Source of the DNA: Faecousia sp.
Lineage (GTDB): Bacteria; Bacillota; Clostridia; Oscillospirales; Oscillospiraceae
DNA length: 24,922 nt
Assembly (NCBI GenBank): GCA_029258495.1
Contig: JARHYV010000123.1
Coordinates: forward strand, 1-24,922
Reading direction: 5' to 3'
The position numbers were made by a program, and so were the translations under genes. Within the stretch, counting starts at the first letter, position 1. Each line of letters begins with the position of its first letter. This document shows positions 15,157-23,902 of the stretch, in pieces. The notes under the pieces were generated by a model that had not been told where the DNA came from, ran no database searches, and worked only from the letters and a program-made list of their open reading frames with translations.

Positions 15157-16134
15157 TCAGCCTCGATTCTTGAGCAAGCGGATATCCTCACCCACAAATG
15201 CGACACGCCGGTAGCTGCCCCGCAGGCGAGAGGAGATCTGCGGGCCGTAACGGCTGCTGATCTCATCCACAGTCAGATTGGTAGAGATAATAGTAGGCTT
15301 GTTTTCCAGCAGCCGATCATTCACCAAACTGTACAGCGCCGAGGTCACAAACTGTCCTGCGATCTCCGTTCCGAGATCATCGATGATCAGCAGATCACAG
15401 GCATTGTACTTTGTGGCCGCAATTCGGTCTTCACCCGAGGCTTCAAACCTCGCCCGCTCCAAACAGGAAAACGCGTGGACAGCACTTTCATACACCACAC
15501 TGTATCCCAAATCAGATACCGTCCTTGCAATACAGACAGACAAAAATGTCTTCCCCAAGCCCGTATTCCCCGAAAAGAGGAGATTTCCGGACTTCAAATT
15601 AAAGCTGTATGCATATTTGCGGCAGGTCTTCATGGTCTTTTCCATGACCGCACGAGGTGCGATCCCCAGCCGCGGATCAACCTGACTGGGATAGTAATCC
15701 AGACGGAACTGCTCAAAGCTCTCTCTTCCTGCCGACAGAAAGGTCAGTTGCTTGCGCTGCTCCTGACGGCACAGCTCCTGCAGGCATTCGCACATGCTGC
15801 TGCCCACATATCCGCTGCCGCCGCACACCTGACAGATCGGTGTTTCATCCAGAAAACCTTCCTCAAAGGTGGTATCCAGGATCCATTGACGCTCCCTTTG
15901 GAGCTCTTGATTTTCCTCTCTGGCAGCTGCCATCAGCTCCTGAGCATCGCCGCCGGCAAACACCGCCTGCGCAGCCTTTGCCATGGTCATACGGAGCTGC
16001 CGATCGATCTCCTTCAATCTCGGTGCCACCTGATAGGCCTGCTCCAAATGCTCGCGGTTTTCACGCTCCCGATCATCCTTCGCCTGAGCAAGACGCAGTC
16101 TTGCCTTGCGAACTACCTCAGCACTATATGCCAT
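15157..16134 (-). CDS. dnaI: DnaI/DnaC-like helicase-loader ATPase
   Basis: A 325-residue AAA+ protein. The N-terminal half (1-130) is helical and ends in a cysteine cluster, CQVCGG...CEC (C101, C104, C115, C117), a probable zinc site as in DnaI N-terminal domains. The C-terminal half has Walker A GNTGLGKT (189-196), Walker B LLIIDD (248-253), sensor-1 STN (284-286) and a conserved SRLRG near 302-306 fitting the arginine finger. It should load the replicative helicase onto DNA, working with the DnaD-like protein encoded three bases upstream. A phage or IstB-type ATPase is a weaker alternative; the DnaD partner argues against it. AGGAGGA inside the end of the DnaD-like gene is its ribosome site. 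Confidence 0.9.
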   Translation of the reverse strand: MAYSAEVVRKARLRLAQAKDDRERENREHLEQAYQVAPRLKEIDRQLRMTMAKAAQAVFAGGDAQELMAAAREENQELQRERQWILDTTFEEGFLDETPICQVCGGSGYVGSSMCECLQELCRQEQRKQLTFLSAGRESFEQFRLDYYPSQVDPRLGIAPRAVMEKTMKTCRKYAYSFNLKSGNLLFSGNTGLGKTFLSVCIARTVSDLGYSVVYESAVHAFSCLERARFEASGEDRIAATKYNACDLLIIDDLGTEIAGQFVTSALYSLVNDRLLENKPTIISTNLTVDEISSRYGPQISSRLRGSYRRVAFVGEDIRLLKNRG

Positions 16135-16137
16135 CGC

Positions 16138-17019
16138 TTATTCCTCCTGCATCATTCTCGCGATTGCCTGCAGCTCATCTTCATCCAGATCTCTGCGCTC
16201 TGACTTACCTGTTGTCTTGCCGCGGTCACCTGCCTGGATCTGCTCTGCCGAGTGCAGACCGGCCTCATGCCAGCGTTTCAAGATGCTGTTCATATAGGGC
16301 CATTTCAGTCCGCCGGTATTGATGCAGGTGCGTTCATAAGCCATGGTGATCGCCGCATCGTCAAAGCCCATCTGCGCCCATGCCTGCGCATAGCGTTCCT
16401 CCGCCGCTGTCAGACGGCGGCCGCGGATCTGAACCAGATGCTTGATATGCGCCATAGAGCTGTTGTACAGGTTCTGGGTCTGGATAAAGGCCGCAGCCTC
16501 CTCCATGGTGTCGATCCCCTGCTCTGCCCAAGCATACGCTTCTTTTTCGATCACACGCAAAGACGGAGCGCGGTTGCTGCCCCGTTGGCGGAGCCGATCC
16601 TTGCAATAATTCACCAAAACCGAGATCACATCCGGTGTCAGCCCCAGATAACGGGTAAAGCCCAGAAGTATTTTCAGTTCTTCAGTATTCAGGGTCTTGC
16701 CCAGAACACGCTGTACCTCGCCGTACAGAGAACGGAATGAGGCATCCGTATCCATAGCATCATACACATCCCGCTCTGTGTAGTTGGGACGCTCTCCTGC
16801 ATGGAACATCACCTTCTTCTCCGCGGGCCAAAGCCCGAGCTGACGGAGGGTGGCACTGGCGCAGTTGAATGTTCTTTCGCTCATATTCAGCGCGGTCTCT
16901 GCCTCACCGGGGTCATTTCCGCACTGTATGTATAAATAGAGAATGGCCGCATCACCGCTGTTGGTGGCTAAAAGCTTTCTCATATCTTCCCGGGAAATAT
17001 TCAAATCGGTTACAGTCAT
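16138..17019 (-). CDS. DnaD/DnaB-domain replication initiation protein
   Basis: A 293-residue protein with an N-terminal winged-helix-like part (about 1-75) and two tandem DnaB_2/DnaD C-terminal-type domains (about 90-170 and 175-255). The second ends with YMNSILKRWHEAG, which matches the conserved YxxxIxxxW motif involved in single-stranded DNA binding in DnaD. Such proteins act between DnaA and the helicase loader during replication initiation or restart. It starts at ATG 17019 after AAGGTG and heads a four-gene operon with the loader directly behind it. The two-domain layout is common in Clostridia. I leave out a symbol because orthology to dnaD versus dnaB is unclear. Confidence 0.88.
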   Translation of the reverse strand: MTVTDLNISREDMRKLLATNSGDAAILYLYIQCGNDPGEAETALNMSERTFNCASATLRQLGLWPAEKKVMFHAGERPNYTERDVYDAMDTDASFRSLYGEVQRVLGKTLNTEELKILLGFTRYLGLTPDVISVLVNYCKDRLRQRGSNRAPSLRVIEKEAYAWAEQGIDTMEEAAAFIQTQNLYNSSMAHIKHLVQIRGRRLTAAEERYAQAWAQMGFDDAAITMAYERTCINTGGLKWPYMNSILKRWHEAGLHSAEQIQAGDRGKTTGKSERRDLDEDELQAIARMMQEE

Positions 17020-17060
17020 CTCGTCACCTTCTTATTCATGCTTTTTTGTCAAGTTCTTTC

Positions 17061-17089
17061 ATTATAGCACAGGTTTCGCCTCTATACAA
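17061..17089 (-). promoter_or_regulatory. Promoter of the DnaD-DnaI-HAD-YfbR operon
   Basis: On the minus strand TTGTAT (17084-17089), 17 bases, then a perfect TATAAT (17061-17066) preceded by TGC, forming an extended -10. Transcription would begin near 17054, about 35 bases before the DnaD-like ATG. Confidence 0.8.
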
Positions 17090-17167
17090 CCCAAATACGC
17101 AGAGAAACCTTTGAAAAATTCTTCCTCATAAAAAGCCGCATGAATATCCTTTAGCTGCTGCAAACAA

Positions 17168-17204
17168 AAGAAACCGAGTCCTGAAAATCAGGACTCGGTT
17201 TCTT
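17168..17204 (-). terminator. Minus-strand terminator, probable end of the purine operon transcript
   Basis: A perfect 17-bp stem (17168-17184 with 17188-17204) with an AAA/TTT loop. On the minus strand the stem ends in UUUCUU and runs into UUGUUUG, a usable U-run; on the plus strand TTGGG follows. No plus-strand gene leads into it. The nearest minus-strand gene upstream is purL, 446 bases away on the far side of bofA. Confidence 0.75.
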
Positions 17205-17295
17205 GGGATTATGCAGAGTTTTTTTCCTATGATGTACTGGCGGGTGATATCCCCCGCCGATTCGCATCTTTTCCATCAGCTGCTGTAAGATACAC
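17205..17295. other. Part of the 386-bp gene-free stretch upstream of bofA
   Basis: The non-coding stretch 17020-17405 holds the DnaD operon promoter, the minus-strand terminator and a bofA promoter, described separately. This remaining part contains a seven-T run (17219-17225) and a GC-rich hairpin GGCGGG/CCCGCC (17239-17244 with 17253-17258). I see no RNA gene, riboswitch or supported coding frame in it. Confidence 0.5.
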
Positions 17296-17326
17296 TTGAC
17301 AAAAAATCCGTGATGTATGGTATATC
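17296..17326 (+). promoter_or_regulatory. Possible promoter of the bofA-like gene
   Basis: A perfect TTGACA (17296-17301) is followed after 19 bases by TATATC (17321-17326). The spacing is longer than optimal and the -10 is partial. Recognition by a sporulation sigma factor is possible but cannot be told from sequence. Confidence 0.4.
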
Positions 17327-17405
17327 GTCATATTCCTGTCATCGATCGTTTTTCTTGCCCACACCTATCTTAACCAGTCAACGAAAATATTATACGGAGG
17401 TCATC

Positions 17406-17660
17406 ATGGAAAATTTTTACAGAATTCTCATCCCGGCTGCACTGGCATTTGGCTTTTTGCGGCTGTGTGCCGCTCAGGTAAAATGGTTTTGGAAGATCGC
17501 CATCAACTCTCTTGCTGGTTTCGCCTGTCTATGGCTGCTGAACCTGATCTCCGGATTCACCGGGATCTTCTTTCCAATCAATTTCATTACCGCCTGTATT
17601 GCCGGGTTTCTGGGTGTGCCCGGGATCATCCTGCTGATCGCACTTCAGATCATCCTTTGA
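17406..17660 (+). CDS. bofA: BofA-like pro-sigma-K processing inhibitor family protein
   Basis: An 84-residue membrane protein with about three hydrophobic segments. The C-terminal half (NLISGFTG...FPINFITACIAGFLGVPGI) matches the BofA family signature. N46, N59 and T62 align with Asn/Thr residues that I recall as important in Bacillus subtilis BofA. BofA holds the membrane protease SpoIVFB inactive in the forespore membrane until sigma-K is needed. Length fits the family (87 residues in B. subtilis). ATG 17406 follows CGGAGG at 5-base spacing; a longer frame from 17310 lacks a ribosome site. The last 11 bases overlap purL tail to tail. In Clostridia many BofA-like proteins occur without the full pathway, so the role is uncertain. 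Confidence 0.82.
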   Translation: MENFYRILIPAALAFGFLRLCAAQVKWFWKIAINSLAGFACLWLLNLISGFTGIFFPINFITACIAGFLGVPGIILLIALQIIL

Positions 17661-20600
17661 AATAACGAACGGCAGATTCAAACAGTTTCATATCAAATTC
17701 ACCGGGTACATTCTTGTAAAGACCATTGCCCTTGCGCTCAGAGTGACCCATCTTGCCGAAGACTCTGCCATCGGGAGAGGTGATGCCTTCAATGGCAAAG
17801 ATAGAGCCGTTGGGATTGAAGTGGACATCTGCGCTGGCATTTCCGCTCAGATCCACATACTGGGTCGCGATCTGTCCCTTCGCGGCAAGCTCACGAACCA
17901 GAGCCTCATCCGCAAGGAAACGTCCTTCGCCGTGGGAAATGGGCACCGTGTATACCTCGCCCACCTGCGTTCCGGCAAGCCAAGGACTCATGTTGGATGC
18001 AACACGGGTCTGAACCAGACGGGACTGGTGTCTGCCGATCACATTGTGGGTCAGGGTCGGGAAGTGTGCATCTGCATCCAGGATCTTTCCGTAAGGCACC
18101 AGTCCCAGCTTGATCAGTGCCTGGAAACCGTTGCAGATACCCAGCATCAGACCGTCTCGCCGATCCAGAAGTGCCTCTACCTGCTCCTTGATCGCAGCAT
18201 TCCGGAAGAAAGCCGTGATAAACTTGCCGGAGCCGTCCGGCTCGTCACCGCCGGAGAAACCGCCGGGGATAAAGACCATCTGTGACTGAGAGAGTTTCTT
18301 TGCAAACTCCTCGACACTTCTGGAGATGGCATCGGCTGTCAGATTGCGGATCACAAAGATCTCTGCATCTGCACCTGCATCCGCCATAGCCTTTGCCGAG
18401 TCGTATTCACAGTTTGTTCCGGGGAATACCGGGATCAGCACCTTGGGTCTTGCAACCTTCACTGCAGGAGCCACACGCTTGACTGCCTCAAAGGACACAT
18501 TTTCGATAGGTGTCCGGACATCAGGAATATTGCAGGCATAGACGCTTTCCAATTTGTCCTCATAGGCATTTTGGAGCTTGCAGGCACTGACTGTTTCTCC
18601 GCCATATGTGAATGCACCGTCTTCGGTGATCTCGCCCAGCAGCTTGCCTTCTGTTTCACCGGACATTTCCAATACAAAGCTGCCATAGCAAAGACCGAAC
18701 AGATCTTCCATGGTGCATCCGGCATCAAAAGCAAAGCCATATCCGTTGCCGAATGCCATCTTCATGACAGCCTCTGCCACACCGCCCATACCGGGAGTGT
18801 AGGCTGTGACCGCCCTGCCGCTGCGCAAAAGCTCCGTGACAAACCGGAACAACTCCAGCTGAGACTCCGCCACAGGCAAACCATTATCATCATATTCAGG
18901 CTTCAGCAGGCAGACCCGATTGCCGGCTTTCTTGAATTCGTTGGGTACAATGTTCTGAACCTTCTCGGTAGTGACCGCAAAGGAAACCAGAGTGGGCGGA
19001 ACATCCAGATCCTCGAAGGTGCCGGACATGGAGTCCTTACCGCCAATGGCAGCAATCTTCAAATCCATCTGGGCATTGAACGCACCAAGCAGCGCCGCCA
19101 GAGGCTGGCTCCAACGCTTCGGATCATGTCCCACTCTCTGGAAGTATTCCTGGAAGGTGAGGTAGACATCGTCATAGCTTGCGCCTGTTGCGACCAGCTT
19201 TGCAGCAGATTCCACGACCGCCAGGTATGCACCGTGGTAGGGGCTGTGCTCCGTAATAAAGGGATTGTAGCCCCAGCTCATAACGGAGCAGTCATCGGTG
19301 TGTCCCTTTTCCAAGCTGACCTTATGAACCATAGCCTGAATGGGGGTCTGCTGATGCTTGCCGCCAAAGGGCATCAGAACCGTTCCGGCGCCGATGGTCG
19401 CATCGAACCGCTCGGAGAGTCCACGCTTTGAGCAGGTGTTGAGATCCGATGCAAGGCGATCCATGTTCTCGGCAAAGGACCCCTTGATTTCCTGTACATA
19501 TTCACTGGCAGGAGCAAGCTCCACTGTAACATGCTTTTCTGCACCGTTGGAATTCAGGAACTCCCGGCTGACATCGCAGATGGTTTCTCCGTTCCAGTGC
19601 ATCACCAGTCTGGGTTCTTCGGTGACCGTTGCCACCACGGTCGCCTCCAGATTCTCCTGACTTGCAAGCTCCAGGAAACGCTCAACATTCTTCGCCTCTA
19701 CAACAACCGCCATGCGCTCCTGAGATTCAGAAATCGCCAGCTCCGTGCCGTCCAGACCTTCGTACTTTTTGGGCACCTGATTCAGGTCGATATTCAGACC
19801 GTCTGCCAACTCACCGATGGCAACAGATACGCCGCCTGCACCGAAGTCGTTGCAGCGTTTGATCATCAGGGTCGCTTCGCCGTTGCGGAACAGACGCTGC
19901 AGTTTCCGTTCTTCCGGTGCATTGCCCTTCTGAACCTCGGCACCGCAGCGTTCCCGCGAGTCCTCGGTATGGCTCTTGGAGGAACCGGTTGCGCCGCCGC
20001 AGCCGTCACGACCGGTGCGACCGCCCAACAGGATCACCTTGTCGCCGGCAGAAGGAACCTCTCGGCGGACATGATTGGACGGAACCGCAGCAACAACAGC
20101 GCCGATCTCCATTCTCTTTGCGGCGTAGCCCGGATGATAGATCTCATCTACCATGCCGGTTGCCAAACCGATCTGGTTGCCGTAAGAGGAGTACCCGGCA
20201 GCGGCAGTTGTGACGATCTTTCTCTGAGGCAGCTTGCCCGGCATGGTTTCAGCCACGCTCTTCAGCGGATCGGCTGCACCCGTAACGCGCATTGCGCCAT
20301 AGACATATGCACGGCTTGCCAGAGGATCGCGGATCGCACCGCCGATACAGGTGGCTGCACCGCCAAACGGCTCGATTTCGGTGGGATGGTTGTGGGTTTC
20401 ATTCTTGAACAGCAGCAGCCACGGCTGCTCCTCGCCGTCCACTGTAACGGTCATGTGAACGGTGCAGGCATTGATCTCCTCCGACTCATCCAGTTTTTCC
20501 AGATAGCCGTTCTTGCGCAGGTACTTCCCTGCCAGAGTACCGATATCCATCAGATTGATGGGCTTGGTGCGCCCCAGCTCCCTGCGGGTTTCCATGTATT

Positions 20601-21336
20601 CGTCATATGCGCTCTGGAGCAGAGGATCGGCAAATTTTACATCATCGATGGTAGTATTGAAGGTGGTATGACGGCAGTGATCAGACCAGTAGGTATCGAT
20701 CATCCGAATTTCGGTGATGGTCGGGCAGCGATTTTCCTTGCGGAAATAGCTCTGGCAGAATGCAATGTCATCTGCATCCATTGCAAGTCCCAAGGACTTG
20801 ACCATTTCCTCCAAACCTGCACGATCCAGATCCAAAAAGCCCTCGACCGTCGCTACCTTTTCAGGGATCGCATATTCCGCCGCGAGTGTTTCCGGCTTTT
20901 CCATGGATGCCTCGCGGGCTTCCACAGGATTGATCACATACTTTTTGATGGCTGCAATGTCCTCTTGGCTCAGCTGGCCTTCCAGAACATAGATCTTTGC
21001 CGTGCGAACCACAGGGCGCTCCCCCTGAGAGATGATCTGGATGCACTGAGCAGCAGAGTCTGCTCTCTGGTCAAACTGTCCGGGCAGGAATTCCACCGCG
21101 AACACAGTCCCCTCTGCCTCCAGCTGAGTAGAAACCACATCCACCTGAGGCTCAGAGAATACATTTTTTACTGCTGTGCCAAACAGTGTTTCGTCGATAT
21201 TTTCTACATCATAGCGGTTGATCACGCGAACGCCGGTCAGGCTCTTGATCTGAAGCAGCTCCTTTGCCTCGTGGAGCAGATCGTGAGCCTCCTTTGCAAG
21301 TGCCGGCTTTTTCTCAACAAAAATACGATAAACCAT
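17650..21336 (-). CDS. purL: Phosphoribosylformylglycinamidine synthase, single-chain
   Basis: A 1228-residue enzyme making FGAM from FGAR, ATP and glutamine, the fourth step of purine synthesis. The synthetase part holds YWSDHCRHTTF (216-226) and KNETHNHPT (311-319) and the duplicated ATP-grasp-like AIRS domains. The C-terminal glutaminase domain (about 960-1228) starts KVLIPVFPGTNCEYDS and carries the triad C1068 (GICNG), H1198 and E1200 (GHSER). Having both activities in one chain is the large-type PurL; the clostridial version differs from the proteobacterial one in length and N-terminus. AGGAGGA precedes the ATG at 21336, 16 bases after the purD stop. It is the last gene of the purine run and overlaps bofA by 11 bases at its end. 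Confidence 0.97.
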   Translation of the reverse strand: MVYRIFVEKKPALAKEAHDLLHEAKELLQIKSLTGVRVINRYDVENIDETLFGTAVKNVFSEPQVDVVSTQLEAEGTVFAVEFLPGQFDQRADSAAQCIQIISQGERPVVRTAKIYVLEGQLSQEDIAAIKKYVINPVEAREASMEKPETLAAEYAIPEKVATVEGFLDLDRAGLEEMVKSLGLAMDADDIAFCQSYFRKENRCPTITEIRMIDTYWSDHCRHTTFNTTIDDVKFADPLLQSAYDEYMETRRELGRTKPINLMDIGTLAGKYLRKNGYLEKLDESEEINACTVHMTVTVDGEEQPWLLLFKNETHNHPTEIEPFGGAATCIGGAIRDPLASRAYVYGAMRVTGAADPLKSVAETMPGKLPQRKIVTTAAAGYSSYGNQIGLATGMVDEIYHPGYAAKRMEIGAVVAAVPSNHVRREVPSAGDKVILLGGRTGRDGCGGATGSSKSHTEDSRERCGAEVQKGNAPEERKLQRLFRNGEATLMIKRCNDFGAGGVSVAIGELADGLNIDLNQVPKKYEGLDGTELAISESQERMAVVVEAKNVERFLELASQENLEATVVATVTEEPRLVMHWNGETICDVSREFLNSNGAEKHVTVELAPASEYVQEIKGSFAENMDRLASDLNTCSKRGLSERFDATIGAGTVLMPFGGKHQQTPIQAMVHKVSLEKGHTDDCSVMSWGYNPFITEHSPYHGAYLAVVESAAKLVATGASYDDVYLTFQEYFQRVGHDPKRWSQPLAALLGAFNAQMDLKIAAIGGKDSMSGTFEDLDVPPTLVSFAVTTEKVQNIVPNEFKKAGNRVCLLKPEYDDNGLPVAESQLELFRFVTELLRSGRAVTAYTPGMGGVAEAVMKMAFGNGYGFAFDAGCTMEDLFGLCYGSFVLEMSGETEGKLLGEITEDGAFTYGGETVSACKLQNAYEDKLESVYACNIPDVRTPIENVSFEAVKRVAPAVKVARPKVLIPVFPGTNCEYDSAKAMADAGADAEIFVIRNLTADAISRSVEEFAKKLSQSQMVFIPGGFSGGDEPDGSGKFITAFFRNAAIKEQVEALLDRRDGLMLGICNGFQALIKLGLVPYGKILDADAHFPTLTHNVIGRHQSRLVQTRVASNMSPWLAGTQVGEVYTVPISHGEGRFLADEALVRELAAKGQIATQYVDLSGNASADVHFNPNGSIFAIEGITSPDGRVFGKMGHSERKGNGLYKNVPGEFDMKLFESAVRYFKG

Positions 21337-21352
21337 TCTTTCCTCCTAGTCG

Positions 21353-22612
21353 TTAGGCCTTCAATGCCCGTTGGCCAATGTCGCTTCTGCGGTAAGAATT
21401 TTCAAACAGCACACCGTCAGCGATGCGGTATGCCTCTCGGATCGCGTCTGCCAGAGTTTCGGCGATTGCTGTGGTTCCGGTAACGCGTCCGCCGGAAGTA
21501 ACCAGATGCTCTCCGTCCAGCTTTGCCCCTGCCACATAGGTGTGGGCAGCAGCCTCCTCTGTCATGGTAATGGGATAGCCCTTCTGATAGGCCTCCGGAT
21601 AGCCCGCCGAGGCTGTGATTACACAACAGGCATGCTTATCCGCAAATTTCACCTCTGTGCTTTCCAGCGTACCGTTGGTACATGCCTGCATGACGGTCAG
21701 CAGATCGCTCTCCAGCAAAGGCAGTACCACCTGTGTTTCCGGATCACCAAAGCGGCAGTTGTATTCAATGACCTTGGGGCCGTCCTTCGTCAGCATCAGT
21801 CCGAAATACAGACAGCCTTGAAACGGTCTTCCCTCAGACTCCATAGCACGGATGGTAGGCAGAAAGATCTCGTCCATGCAGCGGTCTGCAAGTGTCTGGG
21901 TGTAGTAGGGGTTGGGTGCAACTGTGCCCATACCGCCGGTATTGAGTCCCTCATCGTGATCCTTTGCCCGCTTGTGATCCATGGACGAAACCATAGGCTT
22001 TACACACTTGCCATCGGTAAATGCAAGGACGGACACCTCAGGCCCTTCCAGAAATTCCTCGATCACGACCGTTGTGCCGCTCTTGCCGAATTTTCCGCCT
22101 TCCATCATTTCGGTTACAGCCTGCTTGGCCTCCTCCCGAGTCTGAGCGATGATGACCCCCTTGCCAAGCGCAAGACCATCCGCCTTGACCACCGTAGGGA
22201 TCGGAGCGGAGTCCAAATAACGCAATGCCGCATCCAACTGCGTAAAGATCTCATATCGCGCAGTGGGAATGTGGTATTTTTTCATCAGATCCTTTGAAAA
22301 AGCCTTGCTGCCTTCGATAATAGCCGCATTAGCCTTCGGCCCGAAACAGGGGATCCCCATCTCATTCAGCCGATCCACACAGCCCAATACCAGAGGATCG
22401 TCCGGTGCAACAACTGCATAATCAACAGGATTCTTGGATGCAAATTCCGCAATCGCATCCAAATCAGTGGCTGCGATGCCGGTGCAGACAGACTCCTGAG
22501 CCATACCGCCGTTTCCGGGAAGTGTATAGACAGTTTCAACTGCCGGATTCTTTTTCAGGCTGCGGAGGATCGCATGCTCCCGTCCGCCGCCGCCGATTAG
22601 CATAATATTCAT
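21353..22612 (-). CDS. purD: Phosphoribosylamine-glycine ligase (GARS)
   Basis: A 419-residue ATP-grasp ligase joining phosphoribosylamine and glycine to give GAR. The N-terminus IMLIGGGGREHAILRSL with the glycine-rich GGGGREHA is diagnostic, as are LPGNGGMAQ and the ATP-grasp segments VVKADGLALGKGVI and the metal-binding IEYNCRFGDPETQVVLPLLESD. Length is normal for PurD. The ATG at 22612 follows AAAGGATGA. It lies between the AICAR transformylase and purL. The upstream gap of 92 bases contains a hairpin that may tune expression of purD and purL. Confidence 0.97.
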   Translation of the reverse strand: MNIMLIGGGGREHAILRSLKKNPAVETVYTLPGNGGMAQESVCTGIAATDLDAIAEFASKNPVDYAVVAPDDPLVLGCVDRLNEMGIPCFGPKANAAIIEGSKAFSKDLMKKYHIPTARYEIFTQLDAALRYLDSAPIPTVVKADGLALGKGVIIAQTREEAKQAVTEMMEGGKFGKSGTTVVIEEFLEGPEVSVLAFTDGKCVKPMVSSMDHKRAKDHDEGLNTGGMGTVAPNPYYTQTLADRCMDEIFLPTIRAMESEGRPFQGCLYFGLMLTKDGPKVIEYNCRFGDPETQVVLPLLESDLLTVMQACTNGTLESTEVKFADKHACCVITASAGYPEAYQKGYPITMTEEAAAHTYVAGAKLDGEHLVTSGGRVTGTTAIAETLADAIREAYRIADGVLFENSYRRSDIGQRALKA

Positions 22613-22653
22613 ATATCATTTCATCCTTTTGTAAGAAAGTAAAAGACCGGCAA

Positions 22654-22683
22654 TTCCCAATGGCATCATTGTGCCATTGGGAA
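22654..22683 (-). terminator. Intercistronic hairpin before purD, possible attenuator
   Basis: A perfect 12-bp stem, TTCCCAATGGCA (22654-22665) with its inverse (22672-22683), loop of six bases. On the minus strand it is followed by TTGCCGGTCTTTTAC, where the U-rich part comes several bases late, so termination would be partial. Its place within an operon suggests attenuation, processing or differential expression. Confidence 0.45.
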
Positions 22684-22704
22684 CCGATTTCTTTTATCCA
22701 ATTC

Positions 22705-23889
22705 TTAGTGGTGGAACAGACGCATGCCGGTAAAGCTCATCACGATGCCATGCTTGTTGCACTCTTCGATGACGAGATCATCCCGGATCGAGCCGCCGGG
22801 CTGCGCAATGTAGCGCACGCCGGATTTTTCAGCTCGCTGAATGTTGTCAGCAAACGGGAAGAATGCATCCGAGCCCAGTGCCACATCCTGACGGCTTGCC
22901 AGGAATTCCAGCTTTTCTTCCTGCGTCAGAGGCTCCGGACGGCAGGTAAAGTACTTCTGCCAGATGCCTTCCTCGCAGACATCCTCTTCGTTGCCGTTGA
23001 TATATCCATCAATGACATTGTCCCGGTTGGGACGACCCAGATCCTCGCGGAAGGGCAGACTCAAAGTCTTGGGATGCTGACGGAGGAACCATGTATCCGC
23101 CTTGGTTCCGGCAAGTCTTGTGCAGTGGATTCTGGACTGCTGACCGGCTCCGACACCAATGGCCTGTCCGTCATAGGCAAAGCACACCGAATTCGACTGG
23201 GTATATTTCAGAGTGATCAGCGCAACGATCAGATCGATCTTTGCCTGCTCAGGCAGCTGCTTATTTTCCGTCACAATGTTGGACAGCAGCTCCTCGTTGA
23301 TCTTGAAATTGTTTCTGCCCTGCTGGAAGGTGATCCCATAGACCACCTTGGTTTCCTGCTCTGCAGGCACATATTCCGGATCGATGGCAACCACATTGTA
23401 CCCGCCCTTGCGCTTTGTCTTCAGGATCTCCAGTGCCTCCTGCGTATAGCCGGGAGCGATCACGCCATCAGATACCTCCCGAGCGATCAGCTTTGCAGTC
23501 ATGGCATCACACTCGTCAGACAGTGCAACCCAGTCACCGAAGGAGCACATCCGATCGGTGCCGCGTGCCCGTGCGTAAGCGCATGCCAAAGGATTCTCGT
23601 CAAGCCCTTCAATGTCATCAACAAAGCAGGCCTTCTTCAAATCAGGAGGGAGAACCTTGCCCACAGCCGCCGAGGTCGGAGATACATGCTTAAAAGAGGT
23701 AACCGCACACATGCCGGTCGCTTCCTTCAATTCCTTGACCAGCTGCCAGGAATTCAGTGCATCCAGAAAATTGATATAGCCGGGACGGCCATTGAGGATC
23801 TGCAGGGGCAGTTCGCTGCCATCCTCCATGTAGATCCTGGCAGGTTTCTGGTTGGGATTACAGCCGTATTTCAGAGCAAACTCGTTCAT
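22705..23889 (-). CDS. purH: Stand-alone AICAR formyltransferase
   Basis: A 394-residue protein corresponding only to the transformylase half of bifunctional PurH. It uses 10-formyl-THF to convert AICAR to FAICAR. Recognisable segments are ALKYGCNPNQKPARIY, YINFLDALNSWQLVKELKE and SFKHVSP with the catalytic K67-H68 pair, all close to the C-terminal domain of the animal ATIC enzyme. The N-terminal IMP cyclohydrolase (MGS-like) domain is absent; that activity is supplied by the gene just upstream. ATG 23889 is chosen since AAGGAG lies about 9 bases before it; a frame from 23922 would overlap the preceding gene. The symbol purH is used for the transformylase activity only. Confidence 0.93.
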   Translation of the reverse strand: MNEFALKYGCNPNQKPARIYMEDGSELPLQILNGRPGYINFLDALNSWQLVKELKEATGMCAVTSFKHVSPTSAAVGKVLPPDLKKACFVDDIEGLDENPLACAYARARGTDRMCSFGDWVALSDECDAMTAKLIAREVSDGVIAPGYTQEALEILKTKRKGGYNVVAIDPEYVPAEQETKVVYGITFQQGRNNFKINEELLSNIVTENKQLPEQAKIDLIVALITLKYTQSNSVCFAYDGQAIGVGAGQQSRIHCTRLAGTKADTWFLRQHPKTLSLPFREDLGRPNRDNVIDGYINGNEEDVCEEGIWQKYFTCRPEPLTQEEKLEFLASRQDVALGSDAFFPFADNIQRAEKSGVRYIAQPGGSIRDDLVIEECNKHGIVMSFTGMRLFHH

Positions 23890-23902
23890 CACTACCATCT
23901 CC

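Noticed and set aside
15156..15266. Upstream extension of the HAD phosphatase
   Set aside because: It would overlap the end of the DnaI-like gene by over 100 bases; ATG 15155 has a GAGG site and gives the standard HAD start.
17151..17276. 41-codon minus-strand frame starting MEKMRIGGGYHPP
   Set aside because: It has no ribosome binding site and runs straight through the 17-bp terminator stem, so it is probably not translated.
17205..17295. Riboswitch or small RNA before bofA
   Set aside because: Only a 6-bp GC hairpin and a T-run are present, and no known riboswitch core motif could be recognised.
19531..21483. 650-codon open frame on the plus strand opposite purL
   Set aside because: Composition is Cys/His/Arg-rich and unlike any family, while purL on the minus strand is unambiguous.
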